The notes under the pieces were generated by a model. That model ran no database searches. It saw only the letters and a program-made list of their open reading frames with translations, and was not told where the DNA came from. Positions 48,335 to 59,778 of a stretch of 64,000 nt of DNA are shown here, piece after piece (the first letter of the stretch is position 1; every line of letters starts with the position of its first letter). Source of the DNA: Nymphaea colorata (lineage: Eukaryota; Streptophyta; Magnoliopsida; Nymphaeales; Nymphaeaceae); contig NC_045142.1 of assembly GCF_008831285.2 (NCBI RefSeq), positions 25,247,876 to 25,311,875 of the forward strand. The letters run 5' to 3'. A program made the translations under genes and the position numbers.

Positions 48335-48719
48335 GTGAGTTTTTTTCGGGAATATTTGGTGTATCGAGGGTTTCTCCCGCGGAAAAATAGGAGTTCGTGA
48401 TGAATTTTTAGGGTAATCTACGTGATCCGCTGAATTCCCTTGAAATCAGCCGGAGTTCGCGTCCCCGGTAGTTTCATGGTGAATATCGTCCGGATAAGTT
48501 CGCTTCGGCGCCGGATTCGTCTTTTCGCCTCGAATCAATTGGACATGCATCCTTTCTAGGCGGCGCCTATCCGCTTTTCCGGCGGGAATCCTAAAGTTTC
48601 CCCCCCGAATTGCGGTTTCCGGTGTTTTATTTGATTTTATTTTTTTTCCCCTTTGCATTTTTTGGTTGCTATTGTGCGTTGGATCGTTTCTGAGTTTTGT
48701 TTATGGCGGTTGAATGTAG
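48335..48719 (+). other. 5'UTR intron of the SRC2-like gene
   Basis: Donor TTTAG|GTGAGT and acceptor AATGTAG|GGTCTG bracket 385 bp of T-rich sequence. The acceptor is 14 bases before the start codon. A leader intron would explain why the region between the TATA box and the ATG is over 600 bases long. Confidence 0.65.
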
Positions 48720-48732
48720 GGTCTGAACCGAC

Positions 48733-49647
48733 ATGGAGTACCGCCCGCTCGACTTGACGGTGATCTCTGCGAAGGACATCAAGGACGTTAACCTCGTCGG
48801 CAAAATGGACGTCTACGCGGTGGCGTGGTTGAGCAACGACCCAAGGCAGAAGCAGAAGACCAACGTCAGCCGTGACGGCGGCAAGAACCCGTCGTGGAAT
48901 TTCACCGTCCGGTTCAACATCGACGAGTCGGCCGCACGGAACGGCGGCCTCATCATCCACATCCTTCTCCGGTGCGAGAAGGCCCTCGGCGACAAGGACG
49001 TCGGCGAGGTTGCCGTTCCGGTCAAGGAGCTCCTCGAGAGTGTCGACTCCAAAACCGCTCAATTCGTCAGCTACCAGGTCCGCACCCCGAACCGCAAGCC
49101 CAAGGGCACCCTCAACCTTTCCTATAAATTCGGCGAACGGATTGCCGCTCCGTCGGCACCCTATCAAGCGCCGCCGGTAGCGCACTCGGCTTCGTTCGAG
49201 AAATCAGACGTCGCAGCCTATCCGCCCACAGCGGTGCCGTACATGGCGCCAGGAGCTTATCCACCTGGCCAAGCATACCCACCTCCACCTATGGGGTACC
49301 CACCACCGCCACCTGGAGCCTACCCACCACCGCCACCTGGAGCGTACCCTCCACAGCCAGCGGGTGCCTACCCGCCGCCGCCACCCGGAGCCTATCCGCC
49401 ACCGCCTCCGCAGGGGGGCTACCCACCGCCCTACGGCTACCCGCCACCTCCTCAGCCTTACGGCTACCCTCCGATGGCGCAACCGCAGCAGCCGCAGAAG
49501 AAGAACAAGTTCGGTTTGGGTCTGGGCGCGGGTCTGCTGGGCGGAGCGCTCGGCGGGCTGCTCATCGGCGACATGATCTCCGACGCCGCGGAGTCAAGCT
49601 ACGACGGCGGGTTTGATGGCGGGTTTGATGGCGGGTTTGACTTCTGA
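48733..49647 (+). CDS. SRC2: SRC2-like C2-domain protein
   Basis: Single coding exon of 304 residues. The N-terminal C2 domain (residues 1-140) starts MEYRPLDLTVISAKDIKDVN and has KMDVYAVAWL and KNPSWNFTVRF strands. Next is a Pro/Tyr-rich section (about 165-255) of repeated GAYPPPPP and GYPPP units. A Gly/Leu-rich hydrophobic stretch follows (KFGLGLGAGLLGGALGGLLIGD), then a tail with three GGFD repeats from 12-nt direct repeats. This order matches plant SRC2 (soybean gene regulated by cold 2) proteins, which are membrane-associated; Arabidopsis SRC2 is reported to bind a respiratory-burst NADPH oxidase and to traffic from ER to vacuole. Coding GC content is much higher than the surroundings. 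The ATG is the first after the leader acceptor. Activity in this plant is inferred from family. Confidence 0.95.
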   Translation: MEYRPLDLTVISAKDIKDVNLVGKMDVYAVAWLSNDPRQKQKTNVSRDGGKNPSWNFTVRFNIDESAARNGGLIIHILLRCEKALGDKDVGEVAVPVKELLESVDSKTAQFVSYQVRTPNRKPKGTLNLSYKFGERIAAPSAPYQAPPVAHSASFEKSDVAAYPPTAVPYMAPGAYPPGQAYPPPPMGYPPPPPGAYPPPPPGAYPPQPAGAYPPPPPGAYPPPPPQGGYPPPYGYPPPPQPYGYPPMAQPQQPQKKNKFGLGLGAGLLGGALGGLLIGDMISDAAESSYDGGFDGGFDGGFDF

Positions 49648-50684
49648 TCTCGGTCAATGTGGCCTCGGGTCCCTTCTTCGTCTTTTTTCTTTTTGACTTG
49701 CTTGGTTGGTGTACATAGGGGAGGGATTGGGCTTTGGTGGCTGGTGATGCGAAATGGATTATCTTCGATCTTCCGATCCTTGTGTGAATCTTCTGGACCT
49801 CGTTGTTGCTTGAGCTTTAAATTAGTGCACTTCTATTTCTCGGGTTCTTCGTAGGTAAATTATTTTAAGATATTTTGGGTGCATGAATCGTGATACGTGA
49901 ATTAACTTGGAATCATCCACCAAAAAGAGGTTTTCTATCGAGTCAGTACATTTATCGCGGCCACGAAATAAAAAGGGGCTCTTATATGCTGTAATGTTCC
50001 CCGACTTAAAACAGCTCACTTTTAATCCGAGTCCAAAACCCAATTGAAGAAAAAAAAAAAAATCCAAATCGGGTTTCATATAAACTCATTTCTGTCTCCA
50101 AACCTGGTTTCAAGCGGCATTTTTGAATCTGAATACAAATAAAATCAAAATTGACCTAAAACAAGATCCAATTGTGCATTATTTTCTTTTGGATTTTGAG
50201 CAATTCGTATCCTGATCGAGATTTACCTAACCCCATATGAGTCGACTGCAACCATGTTGGGTTGGTAACTTCCTAAATCTAACCCAAATTTGGTCAACTT
50301 CGAAGTTGGGTTTAGGGCAACTACCACACCAACCAGGAAGTCAGTTCGTGGCCTTGAGGAATTTTGAACGTATTTATTCCCTTCCAGTTTTCTGCTTATT
50401 CATAAGCATACTCTTTGATAGGAAAGATAGGGATGTGTACCAAAATAGGTAAATGTAAGGTTATGCACTAATGAGTGCCAATACAGTAGGAGAATAGAGA
50501 AAGAGAATGAACAAAACCATAGAAATAGAACACATCGTAGATACGAAGGTCTCTATGAATTGTTAAAAATAATACTATATTTATTTAAAACACAAATTGA
50601 TATGCAGGCAATGACTAAACAGAAAGCTCTTAAAAATATTCAAAAATAATGTGAAATGGCATGTACGCTTTTACATCTGGGCAT

Positions 50685-53110
50685 AGAGCCAGCCCAGCTT
50701 GATAAGAAGTTGGGCTTGGGTCGTAGCTTGTAACCCCAACCTAAACTTGGCTTGATTAAAATAAAATAATATATTTAATGTAATTTAATATATCAATATA
50801 ATCAACTATAATATATATTATTATCATTATTAAAAATAAGTTATCGACCTTAGTTGGGCTGACTTTGGCAAACACTTAGAGAGGAGGTTTTTCTCTAGTA
50901 CAATACAACCAGTTTGAAAAAAATAAAAAAATACAGGAAAAATATGGTAAATTTTTAAAAATTTTAAAAAACTAAAAATGGAGGAAAACAAAATAAATGA
51001 GCAACTAATAACACAAGTATCAAAAGATAAGTAGATTTGTAACAAATAAAAAATAAAAAAAACTAAAGAAAATGAAAAAAGTGTTTTTAAAATGTGTTTT
51101 TTTGTTTTAAACATTTGTTTTCAAAAAAATACGTTTTTCTTAAGTTTTAAACTGCCATTTAATTTATCGCAATTCTTTGGAGTTTTTTTTTTTTTTTTGA
51201 AAAAACGCTTTTTTTGTGACTATAGTTCCAAACAAAAGCTGCATGGAGGCTATGCCCCCGACCCTTTTATTGACAAAAAAAATGGGGAAGTATTTGCAAA
51301 CAAAAAAATGAAATCCAGCAGGATTCTCCTCAAGAGAAAGTCAACTTAACAAAAAAATCCAAGTGACGCCATATCTACCCATTTTATACAAAAAAAAAAA
51401 GAAAAAAACATGGTCCATAGTAAGAATTTGCAGGAATTGCCTGGTTTCAGCAGCCGACCATTCTCTATGAACCTTTAACTTTGCTGTGCATGGCATCAAC
51501 CTGAGAAATCTGAGTATGAGAGTTCAATATGGCCTTGACTTGACTTTACAGTCCACTCGGCCTTTCCAATCTCCAGTGTTGGAAGTTAAACCAAACCGAG
51601 CGACTCGACCATCCTTGTTGTTTACGAAGGTTTGGCGTCTTTCTGCCAAACAATTAGAGAGCCAGTTAAATGGTAGCCTTAAGAAGGAATTTCAGGTGAG
51701 CGGGAGAAAGTCCCGCTGCTATAGTGAAGGCTTTTGTTTCTCTAATACGTTTATGGTTTAAGCTGCTTATTGTGCTTCGAGGTGGCTCTCTGCTGTACTT
51801 CAACTTGCATATCGATGTTTGATAACACGAGAGTTTCAAATAAGAACTTGCCTATCAATGCTGCCTGACCTGATTGTTGTGCCAACTCCCTTAGGAATGT
51901 TCTATGTGGTTGGTTGTTTGATAATAAAAATGTTGAACCCAGCATTCTCATTTTCCGTAGTATGACATAGACGGTCTGGATGAGGTCTTGGCATCGGGCT
52001 GGCCAGGCCCGACACTCAAAAATCTAGTTCGGACACAGCCCAATACCCAACATCTGAGCTCAGACCCAGCCCGATACCCGACATCCGAGCCCGTGCCCAG
52101 CCTGGCCCGATTAGGTTAACATAAAAAAAAATTTAAATATAAAATATAAAATATATGTCATTATTAAATAAACATAATGTTAAAAAATAAATCAGGCCGA
52201 AGTGGCCCCGTCGGGTCGAGCCGACCTGACTTTTTTCAGCCTAAACCTGGGTCGATACCTGTCTGGTACTCGAGCCCGATGCCTAAGCCTAGCATGGCCA
52301 GTAGAAAGCCAGCCAACCGCTAATGTGAAACTCTTTTTGCAAAGTCGATACAGCATTAAAACCGTAGGACGTCTCGACTTCAACCATGCCTAAAGCGAGT
52401 CTAGGTAATAGGACTTCTCTTTTTCATAATTATTGAGTTTTTCTATTTAAAAATAGATGCATTTTCAAATTTTATGAGTTTGCTAAAAAGAAAGAAAGAA
52501 AATATTACAAATATTTCAGATTTTTTAGTTTACGAAAAAGATGACAATGGCACCACGAGTTGCTTCGAAGAAATCACCCAATACAGATTGGAAGATTGTC
52601 CACACCACTCTTGGCTAGTTTTCATTATCAGAATCAGATTCCTCATTCTTCTTCTTTTGGCTTTTCCAAGTGGCGACCACAATTATTTTTTATTAGGGCT
52701 GATGTAATATATATGAATAAGTATTAATCAGGTTAAGATTTACTTAGATTATTGGGGGTGGTAAAAGAAGCACTAAACAAATGTCTCTCTCTCTGCCCCG
52801 TGATTTTTTTCAAATTTGATCTCAAAGATGAAGCAGGAATGTCAAATCTATACGTGTCATTGTGAAAATAAATTTTCGAGATCAGATGATGCATCCCTTT
52901 AATTTTCAAAGATGATGGCAAGTTGGTTGTGTTTTCTTGTTAGTTTTCATGTGCATATCCGCCTAGATGTTTGATGGCTGTTTTCATCATTTAATATTAG
53001 TTTACACATTTTTTATTTTTTTTTCAACCGTTTGATAAAGAGTTCTAATTAGATGGGTAAGCGACTCTATCAGTCATTGTCATTCTCTATCTCTTTATCT
53101 CTCTATCTCT

Positions 53111-53163
<53 letters not shown>

Positions 53164-53760
53164 AAAGTATAAAGTTTACCTTCACCTATTAAAGACGACT
53201 AAATGCATGAAATAAATTCGACGACTTCCTTCACTAACATACAATCTTTTAAATCAAATAAAAAGTTCACGGAAAATAAATGAATTTCTGTGTTAAAATA
53301 CTCACAATTAACCCTGGTCAGCGAGTCCCAACTTGTGTTTAATTTTGTTTTCCTTTTAACTTCTTTCATATCTTCCTCTATGTATCCATTAGTTGTTAAT
53401 AAAGGTAGGAAGCCTATATTCCAGCCATGCTTTATCGAAACACCTGATCGGCCAATTGAAAGTTTGTTACAAAAAAATCACTAGGAGGTCGTGCTTAAGG
53501 GGCATAATGTAGCTGGTAGGACTAAGACTAAGCGTTGAGTCATGGTACCCAACGCGTATCTGGTATCCGGCTCGAAAAAATCAGTTCGAGCTGGCCCAAT
53601 TTATTTTTTATTATTTTTATTTAATAATAAGATATATTTTATTTATTTAAAATATATTTTATATTTAAAATTTTTAATTTTATATTTAAAAAATATTTTT
53701 TATTTTAACCAGGTTGGGCCGAGCCCGAACTCAATTTTAGAATTTCAGGCCAACGTGATG
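50685..53760. repeat. Three dispersed GC-arm/AT-core repeats
   Basis: Copies at about 50685-50870, 52000-52280 and 53520-53760 have GC-rich ends with GGGCT, GCCCGA and GGCCGAGCCCG words flanking a very AT-rich centre. The layout matches the host flank at 15185-15470. They are probably degenerate LTR or non-autonomous element remnants. Confidence 0.5.
53114..53163. repeat. (AT)n microsatellite with one interruption
   Basis: AT dinucleotide tract with a single GT interruption, preceded by CTCTAT repeats. Confidence 0.9.
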
Positions 53761-54451
53761 CTCAGGCTAAGGTTGGAGTCACAAACTTGTGAAAGTCTGG
53801 TCATCGATTTGATTCATGCAGGCAATATTCTTCTAGAATGCAAGACGCAGATGCACGCTATACCTCCATACTGTTGTCCACTATGTCATAAAGCAACCCA
53901 AACCTTCAAGAACAAGGGGAAAAAAGGATCAACCTCAATAGAATATCTACACAAGGAGGCGGTTATAAGTATGGATGTTGAAATTTGAATTTGCAGTCGT
54001 CTAGTAGGGTACAGATCTGTTTCAAATCAGTGTAACCTTTATATTCAATATTTGAATATGAATTAAATAAAGCCTATGCCATATATGAGCATGATTTTTT
54101 AGATTTTGAATCCAAATATGACCTTTAGATTCAAAATTGGATCTGAACTATATAATAATATGTTGCCTACCAACTTTTAAAATGTATGGATATTAAATAT
54201 AAGATACTTATTTGAAACTAAACCGGAATTCACAGCCCAACTTGATAAAATATTTATTTAAAATAAAATCCGGTTAGATGTTATTTCTAAATTCAAATCC
54301 GATCACAATTGTTAATCTTATTAGAATCTCTTTTAATATGCAATTTTTTTTCCAAAGAAACCATTCAACCAGATATCTCTTATATTGTCTGATTAAAAGC
54401 CAAAGTCTACCATTTTTTCTCTCATTCTCTTAAGGTATCATGTCTGCTTTC

Positions 54452-54590
54452 GTGTCTCGAGTTTTTCAACTTGAATATCAATATCATACCCTTTTACAGC
54501 ATGGGAACTTGATGCTTTGGGTGTCTCGGAGTTTTTCAACTTGAGTATCAATACCTAACCCTTTTACAGCATGGGAACTTGATGCCATCT
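54452..54590. repeat. 69-bp tandem pair
   Basis: Two adjacent copies start GTGTCTCGAG and GTGTCTCGGAG at 54452 and 54521; both contain CCCTTTTACAGCATGGGAAC. Confidence 0.85.
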
Positions 54591-55404
54591 AAGCTCCAAA
54601 CGAAAACTGGTCGCTAGCTACCCTTGTCCTGTCTGTTGTACCAACTCCCTTTAGAATGATCCGAATATAATCCATTGACATCTGATCATACAATAGCTTT
54701 AATATGATAATAAGGGGTAATCCATATAACTACTGCGTTTCCTACCGCGGAAAATGGGCAAACTGTCACATATGTTCATTAGCGTAACTACATATAGGCT
54801 GGTGTGGGCAACTGTCCACACTAGCAACAAATTTTTTATTTATTTTTACATAAATTTTTTATAATTATTTACTTATTTATATATGTCGTGTCCCTTCAAA
54901 AATAAGAATTTTTATAACAGCGCCTGGTGCTCCGGCACGGCATAGGGCTTTAGCAGCTCCACCATTGCATCAAAGGGAAGCTGACCTAATTTTGTACTTT
55001 GAAATGAATGGCGTGTGCGCCCATCCATGTCAATATTTCTTTTTTGCGTCAGAATGGATAAGGATGGAGTCAGGATATGGTTCCCACAGTACATGATGGA
55101 CGTGAATTTGAGTTTTTAATATGGTTGCCTTTTGAGAGCATTTCCAACGATGGATGTCACAGGACTGGATTGGAATCAAATGTACTATTAACTATGATTC
55201 TTTTCTCAATATGTTTATATGTTTAGATTTAAAAGGATTCAAATATGAATGAATACAAGTCAAATGTCTAAATTATTTGTAAACATCCAAATTTGAATTC
55301 CAACTGAATCCAGATGACTTTCAGAATGTAACGGCATTGAATATACAATATGTGTTTAAAAATACAGCTGCTTTGAATCTAAAGATCAGATACTTGTATA
55401 TAGT

Positions 55405-57080
55405 AGGGGCCTTGGCCCCCCTCAGATTTTAAAAATTTTAAAAATTGTTATGTAAATATAAAAGAAAAAAAATTAAAAATTTTATTTTGATTAATGTTAA
55501 AATTTTGAATTGACCCTTACAACAAAAAATTCTTGACTTTGCCCCTGTATACCTGAATTTGAATATTATCAGACGTCATTTTTAAAATCATAATCAAATT
55601 TTTGATCAGATATTAATTTGTTTTTCTATCCAACTTTTTTTTTTTTAAATGGCTTCATAGAATAACCATTCTAAATCCGATATCTGGACATTTTTATTTC
55701 CAACTCCGTACGTTGGCAAAGCTGTTAAATGCATGCGTGTTCTATCCGGCCTGATTGAATCCACCTGGTTACAATATTACGGTAGATTCATTTGATTGCC
55801 TCATATTTTGTCCTATATTTTTACATCCGAACGTCACACAAATCGAGGCACGAGTTCCTAATGATTTTCTTCAGAAGGGAGGGAACATGGACCTCTTTTT
55901 TTTTTTTTTATTAAAATTCAGTTTGCATTTGGCCCCATTTTAAAAAAGAATTTTACAAAAAGTTATATTTAAATTTTAAAAAATTTTACTTGTTTTGTAT
56001 AAAAATTTTGAAATATCTCACCCCTAGTTAAAATTTGAAAACTTTAATTTAATCGTCTCATCAAAAATTTTTGACTCTGGCTTTGCTGATTATGTTGATC
56101 ATAAACCATTTTCACAACACTACATTTAGAGCTATGACCTCTTTAATTTTTCTAATAGAACATTTTCACGCCAAGAGCTGGAGGATCATCTTGTATGGTT
56201 ATGAGTTCGATTCCTTAAATGTAATTCTTCTAAGTTTTATGAGATGCAACATGAAACCGAATTATTGTCAAATTATAAAGTATGAGAAACCGAATTTTAA
56301 TGGTAAAAAAAGTTAAAAATCAGGATTTCCCAAGAAAAGTGGAAATGAATTCCAGCATGCTTGTTAACCATGGATGACGACGCTCCTGGGAAACGTTCCC
56401 CTCAGCACCATGGTTTTCCAAAGAGAAAATTTCTCTCGCTTCCCTTCCTCACCAGGCGAACGAGTCTCCCATCACAATTTCATCGGTTTCGAAACTTCCA
56501 ACTGAAGACAAAAGCTGTTGTCCTGACTTGGTCTGGTCTGTTCAGACCGTCACCGGGACATGTGATCATCCACGTCACGTGTACTAGGTGAAGCGTCGTA
56601 ATAATATTTTAAGATTGCAATAAAAGTTTGAAGATTTTTTTTTTTACTTTTTTATTTGTTTTCAAGAAAAGAAAGTATGTTCTATATTAAAAAAAAATGT
56701 TTATAACTCTCATTGTCCAACAAGTTTACTAACAAATGTTTTTTAATGTGCGTTACTAGAAGGTCTTTTTCCTTCGCTTGTTAAAAATACTCAAATCTTG
56801 TGTAACAACTTTTATATATATAAAAATAAATATTTAAGATTTCTCTTTAAAAATTAAAAACATTTAAAAGACTGGTGTGGTTTCGGCTATGCCATTGATT
56901 CCTAAACCATGATAGACGCCTCATAATGTTTCATAATTTACATAAAAGTTTTAAAATTTTGATACAAGTTGAAATATTATTTTTTAAATTTTTATATAAA
57001 ACAAATAATTTTTTTAAAATTTAATATATATAATTTTTTTTAAAAAAATGAAATGAAGCTAAAGCCCATGCCGGCTCGCC
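55405..57080. repeat. Dispersed AAAATTTT-rich repeat family
   Basis: Similar blocks at about 55405-55560, 55905-56085 and 56930-57080 pair a GGCCCC- or CCCCT-type start with long AAAATTTT runs and a TTTTTGACTCTGGCTTTGC-like end. A related block lies at 5370-5500. These look like remnants of one old transposon family; no coding domain remains. Confidence 0.45.
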
Positions 57081-57715
57081 CTTAAATATGGGATATGTGG
57101 TTGATTTTAAATTTATATTAGGTTAAATCTATAGTTTAAATAAATAATAGATTCGCAAAACTATGTTAATTGGTTTGCAATTTAAGGGAAATGTATATAT
57201 ATATATATATATTCATTATTCTAACTATTTAAAATCAATTGTTCATTTGAAACATACGTATGATTGATAAAAAAGAAAGAAATGTAAATTACTAAAATAT
57301 TCATTATTTTTTCTTTTTCGTAAAACCGTTCACTTTTCGTATATACATGTTAAGAGGTGAGCGTTTTGCTGAATTGACATTTGTCTCGAAACTGCGCAAA
57401 GACCACCGTGTTATCCACATTCGCTAATTATCACATGAATTGCTGTAGGAAAAAGCCAGCCGTTATCGTAGCTTGTAGAATTGTTTCTGACAGGCGGCCG
57501 CAAGAAGACGGAAGAGCTTGATTTATGGGTGCACCACAGTTCGCGCACTTTCGTCCATTTATAGTGGATGTTGTGAGCGATGACGTAACAGAGGGATCGC
57601 GTCGCTCAGAGTCAGACCGCAGGGGTTGGCGCGTTGTCGCGCACTTCCCATCGCTCCGCCTGTTGCCTTTCGGAAGGGAGGGAGAGACGCAGACGCTACT
57701 TCCCGCCGGTTCTGC

Positions 57716-57726
57716 TATATATATAG
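57716..57726 (+). promoter_or_regulatory. TATA box of the thiamine diphosphate carrier gene
   Basis: TATATATATAG followed about 30 bases later by the probable transcription start near 57750. A TGACGTAA motif, of the bZIP-binding type, lies about 135 bases upstream (near 57580). Confidence 0.6.
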
Positions 57727-57949
57727 GCGTGGAGCGTCGGTTTCAGAGTCTCATTTTATATTCTGGCTACTTGTCTCCCGCTGGCGCGTGCAGCTGCACA
57801 TAGAGAGAGTTAGAGAGATCGAGGGAGAGAGAGAGGAGCGGTCGATTTCGTCTTTTCTTCTTTTTCTTCTTCATGTACATGTCAATGGCGATTCCCTCTT
57901 TCTTCGTCCTTCAATGCAGGTAACTATAAATCGCCTGTTCCTCTCTCTC

Positions 57950-58375
57950 TATTTCTCTCACAGAGTGCTCTTCTTGCTGGTACATCGCATAGAGGGAAGC
58001 GCGTGGTGTTTTCTTACGATTTTTTTTCACTCTCTCTCAATGATTTTCCTGCTGGTAAATCGCATGAAGAGAAACGAGTGTTGTTTCTTACAATTTTTTA
58101 CTCTCTCTCAACGATCTTTCTGCTGGTAAATCGCATAAAGAGAAACGTGTTTTATTTCTTACAATTTTTTACTCTCGTCTTTTGTACTCTTCTGGTTTTT
58201 TAGAATCTTATTCTCATTTTGTTCTCTCAATGCTCTTTCTGAATCGCATAAAGAGAACCGCGTGCTATTTCTTGCCATTTTTGCTCTCTCTGTCCCTGTG
58301 TGTGTGCGTCTCCCTCTCTCTCGATGCTCGTCTTGCTGGTAAAATTGCATGAGACGGATCTCGTTTCTTATTATT
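57950..58375. repeat. About 72-bp degenerate tandem array in the leader intron
   Basis: The core TGCTGGTAAATCGCATAAAG, then AGAAACG and a T-rich CTCTCTC linker, is clear at 57977, 58050 and 58121 (spacing 73 and 71). Degenerate copies lie near 58190, 58237 and 58334. Confidence 0.75.
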
Positions 58376-58489
58376 TTAAATAAACCAACCGAAGTCGCCT
58401 CTCCGAGCAAAGAGAAACGGCTTCTCTGAAGGAATTACATGACCTGAATTTTGTGACGATAGTTTCGACGGTCTTCTGCTTTATAGAAC

Positions 58490-59290
58490 GGAATCCGAAG
58501 ATTATTGATGTTCATTTGCTCGTTAGGAAGTCCGGGGACTGTCAGATGACTCTTGGACGGTCGTCTTCTGGAAAGGATAGAGTCGGAAGTTTTAGATGTC
58601 GTTGGTTAGAAAGTCCGAGGGATTGTGTATGGATTGTTTCTGGGAATGATAAGATCGGAGAAGCATTGATGTCAGGAATCGTCTGAGGATCCTTTTCCGT
58701 GAAGGACAGAATCGGAAGAGTGTTAATGTCGATTTGTTCGTTTGGAAGTCCAGGGATCGTCTGATGATCATTTTCGGTGAATGATAGAATCAGAAAGTCT
58801 AAATATCCATTTGCTTGTGTAAAGTCGAGGGATCGTCTCAACATTGTTTTCTGTGAAGGATAGGATCGAAAAAATGTTGATATTTGTTCTTTAGAAAGTC
58901 GAGGATTCGTCTGACGATCGTCTTTCATTAACTCGGTAGACTTGGGAGAATGTCGATGTCATCGTGCTTGTTAGGAAGTTGAGGCGATCATCCGATTATC
59001 GTTTTTTAATGTTCTTTCATTGTGAAAGATGGAACCAGAAGATTATTGGTGTTAATGTGCTCGCTAGGAAGTCGCTACATCGTCTTTTGGTCATTTCTGA
59101 CTTTTGTCCCTTGTGAGGCCGAAATTGAAAGACTATTATTGTCAATTTGCTTGCTCAGATTCGACGGATCCCCTAATGATCGTTTTTCGTGTTTCAACTT
59201 TACGAAAATGTGGAATCGGAAGATAATTGATGTTAATATGGCCGTTAGGAAGTCGAGTGATCGTCTGATGATTGTTTTGTCGTTTGTGCG
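58490..59290. repeat. About 85-bp degenerate tandem array in the leader intron
   Basis: About ten diverged units share a pattern like GAAGATTATTGATGTTAAT, then TTGCTCGTTAGGAAGTCGAG, GGATCGTCTGATGATCG and TGAAGGATAGAATCG. Units begin near 58496, 58580, 58660 (short), 58715, 58790, 58865, 58945, 59035, 59125 and 59215. Confidence 0.75.
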
Positions 59291-59778
59291 ACCAGGTAAA
59301 GTAATACTCAACATTGGCACTTGGGTCGCCTTTGGGTTCTCCCCCGTTTGGTGGGTTTCTACGGTCATAGACGAACTAGTGAATTTCTGTAGACGTTAAT
59401 GTTCCCGCTTCTTAACCGGCCTTTTCTGATTCAACAATCAAAACCTCCCGTTCAACTAAAGAGGAACTGTTCTGTACTGGAGGAAGCGTGTCGCCCAAAA
59501 TGCCTGGTGGTTTAGACCAGGACTATCGTCCCGTCGATCGCTTGTTAACAGTTAACGCAATCATCTTTGGTTTCCTTTACCGTTCATTATTCAGATTTCA
59601 GTAGTTTATTCGCTCTTATAGAGGAAGAACTCGGTAAATTCTTTAGCGAATTTAGCTTCCCTGCTTTGCTGATGCCATCTGAAATTTTCCTTTTTCTTTT
59701 TCTCGTTTCAGTGAGGATTTAAATTGGTTTATTGAGGCGCATGATTTTGGTATTTGAGGTGGTTCTTCGATTCTGGTA

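Larger units (their letters stand above)
49648..57700. other. Repeat-rich intergenic region
   Basis: No gene is supported. Recognisable content: presumed 3'UTR of the SRC2-like gene to about 49850; GC-arm/AT-core repeats (50685-50870, 52000-52280, 53520-53760); an (AT)n tract (53114-53163); a 69-bp tandem pair (54452-54590); dispersed copies of an AAAATTTT-rich repeat (55405-55560, 55905-56085, 56930-57080); and an (AT)n tract (57193-57212). Open frames near 54912-55094 (minus) and 56361-56591 (plus) have no recognisable domain. Confidence 0.65.
57922..59711 (+). other. 5'UTR intron of the carrier gene
   Basis: Donor TGCAG|GTAACT and acceptor TCTCGTTTCAG|TGAGG bracket 1790 bp. The inner sequence is T- and CT-rich and contains two degenerate tandem arrays (57950-58375 and 58490-59290). 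Removing it leaves a leader of roughly 240 bases. Confidence 0.7.

Noticed and set aside
54912-55094. 60-codon minus-strand frame
   Set aside because: No family resemblance and no supporting signals nearby.
56361-56591. 76-codon plus-strand frame
   Set aside because: Basic, low-information sequence with no domain or promoter evidence.
57626-58129. 167-codon plus-strand open frame
   Set aside because: It crosses the carrier promoter, leader and leader intron, is low complexity and includes the tandem repeats; no domain is seen.
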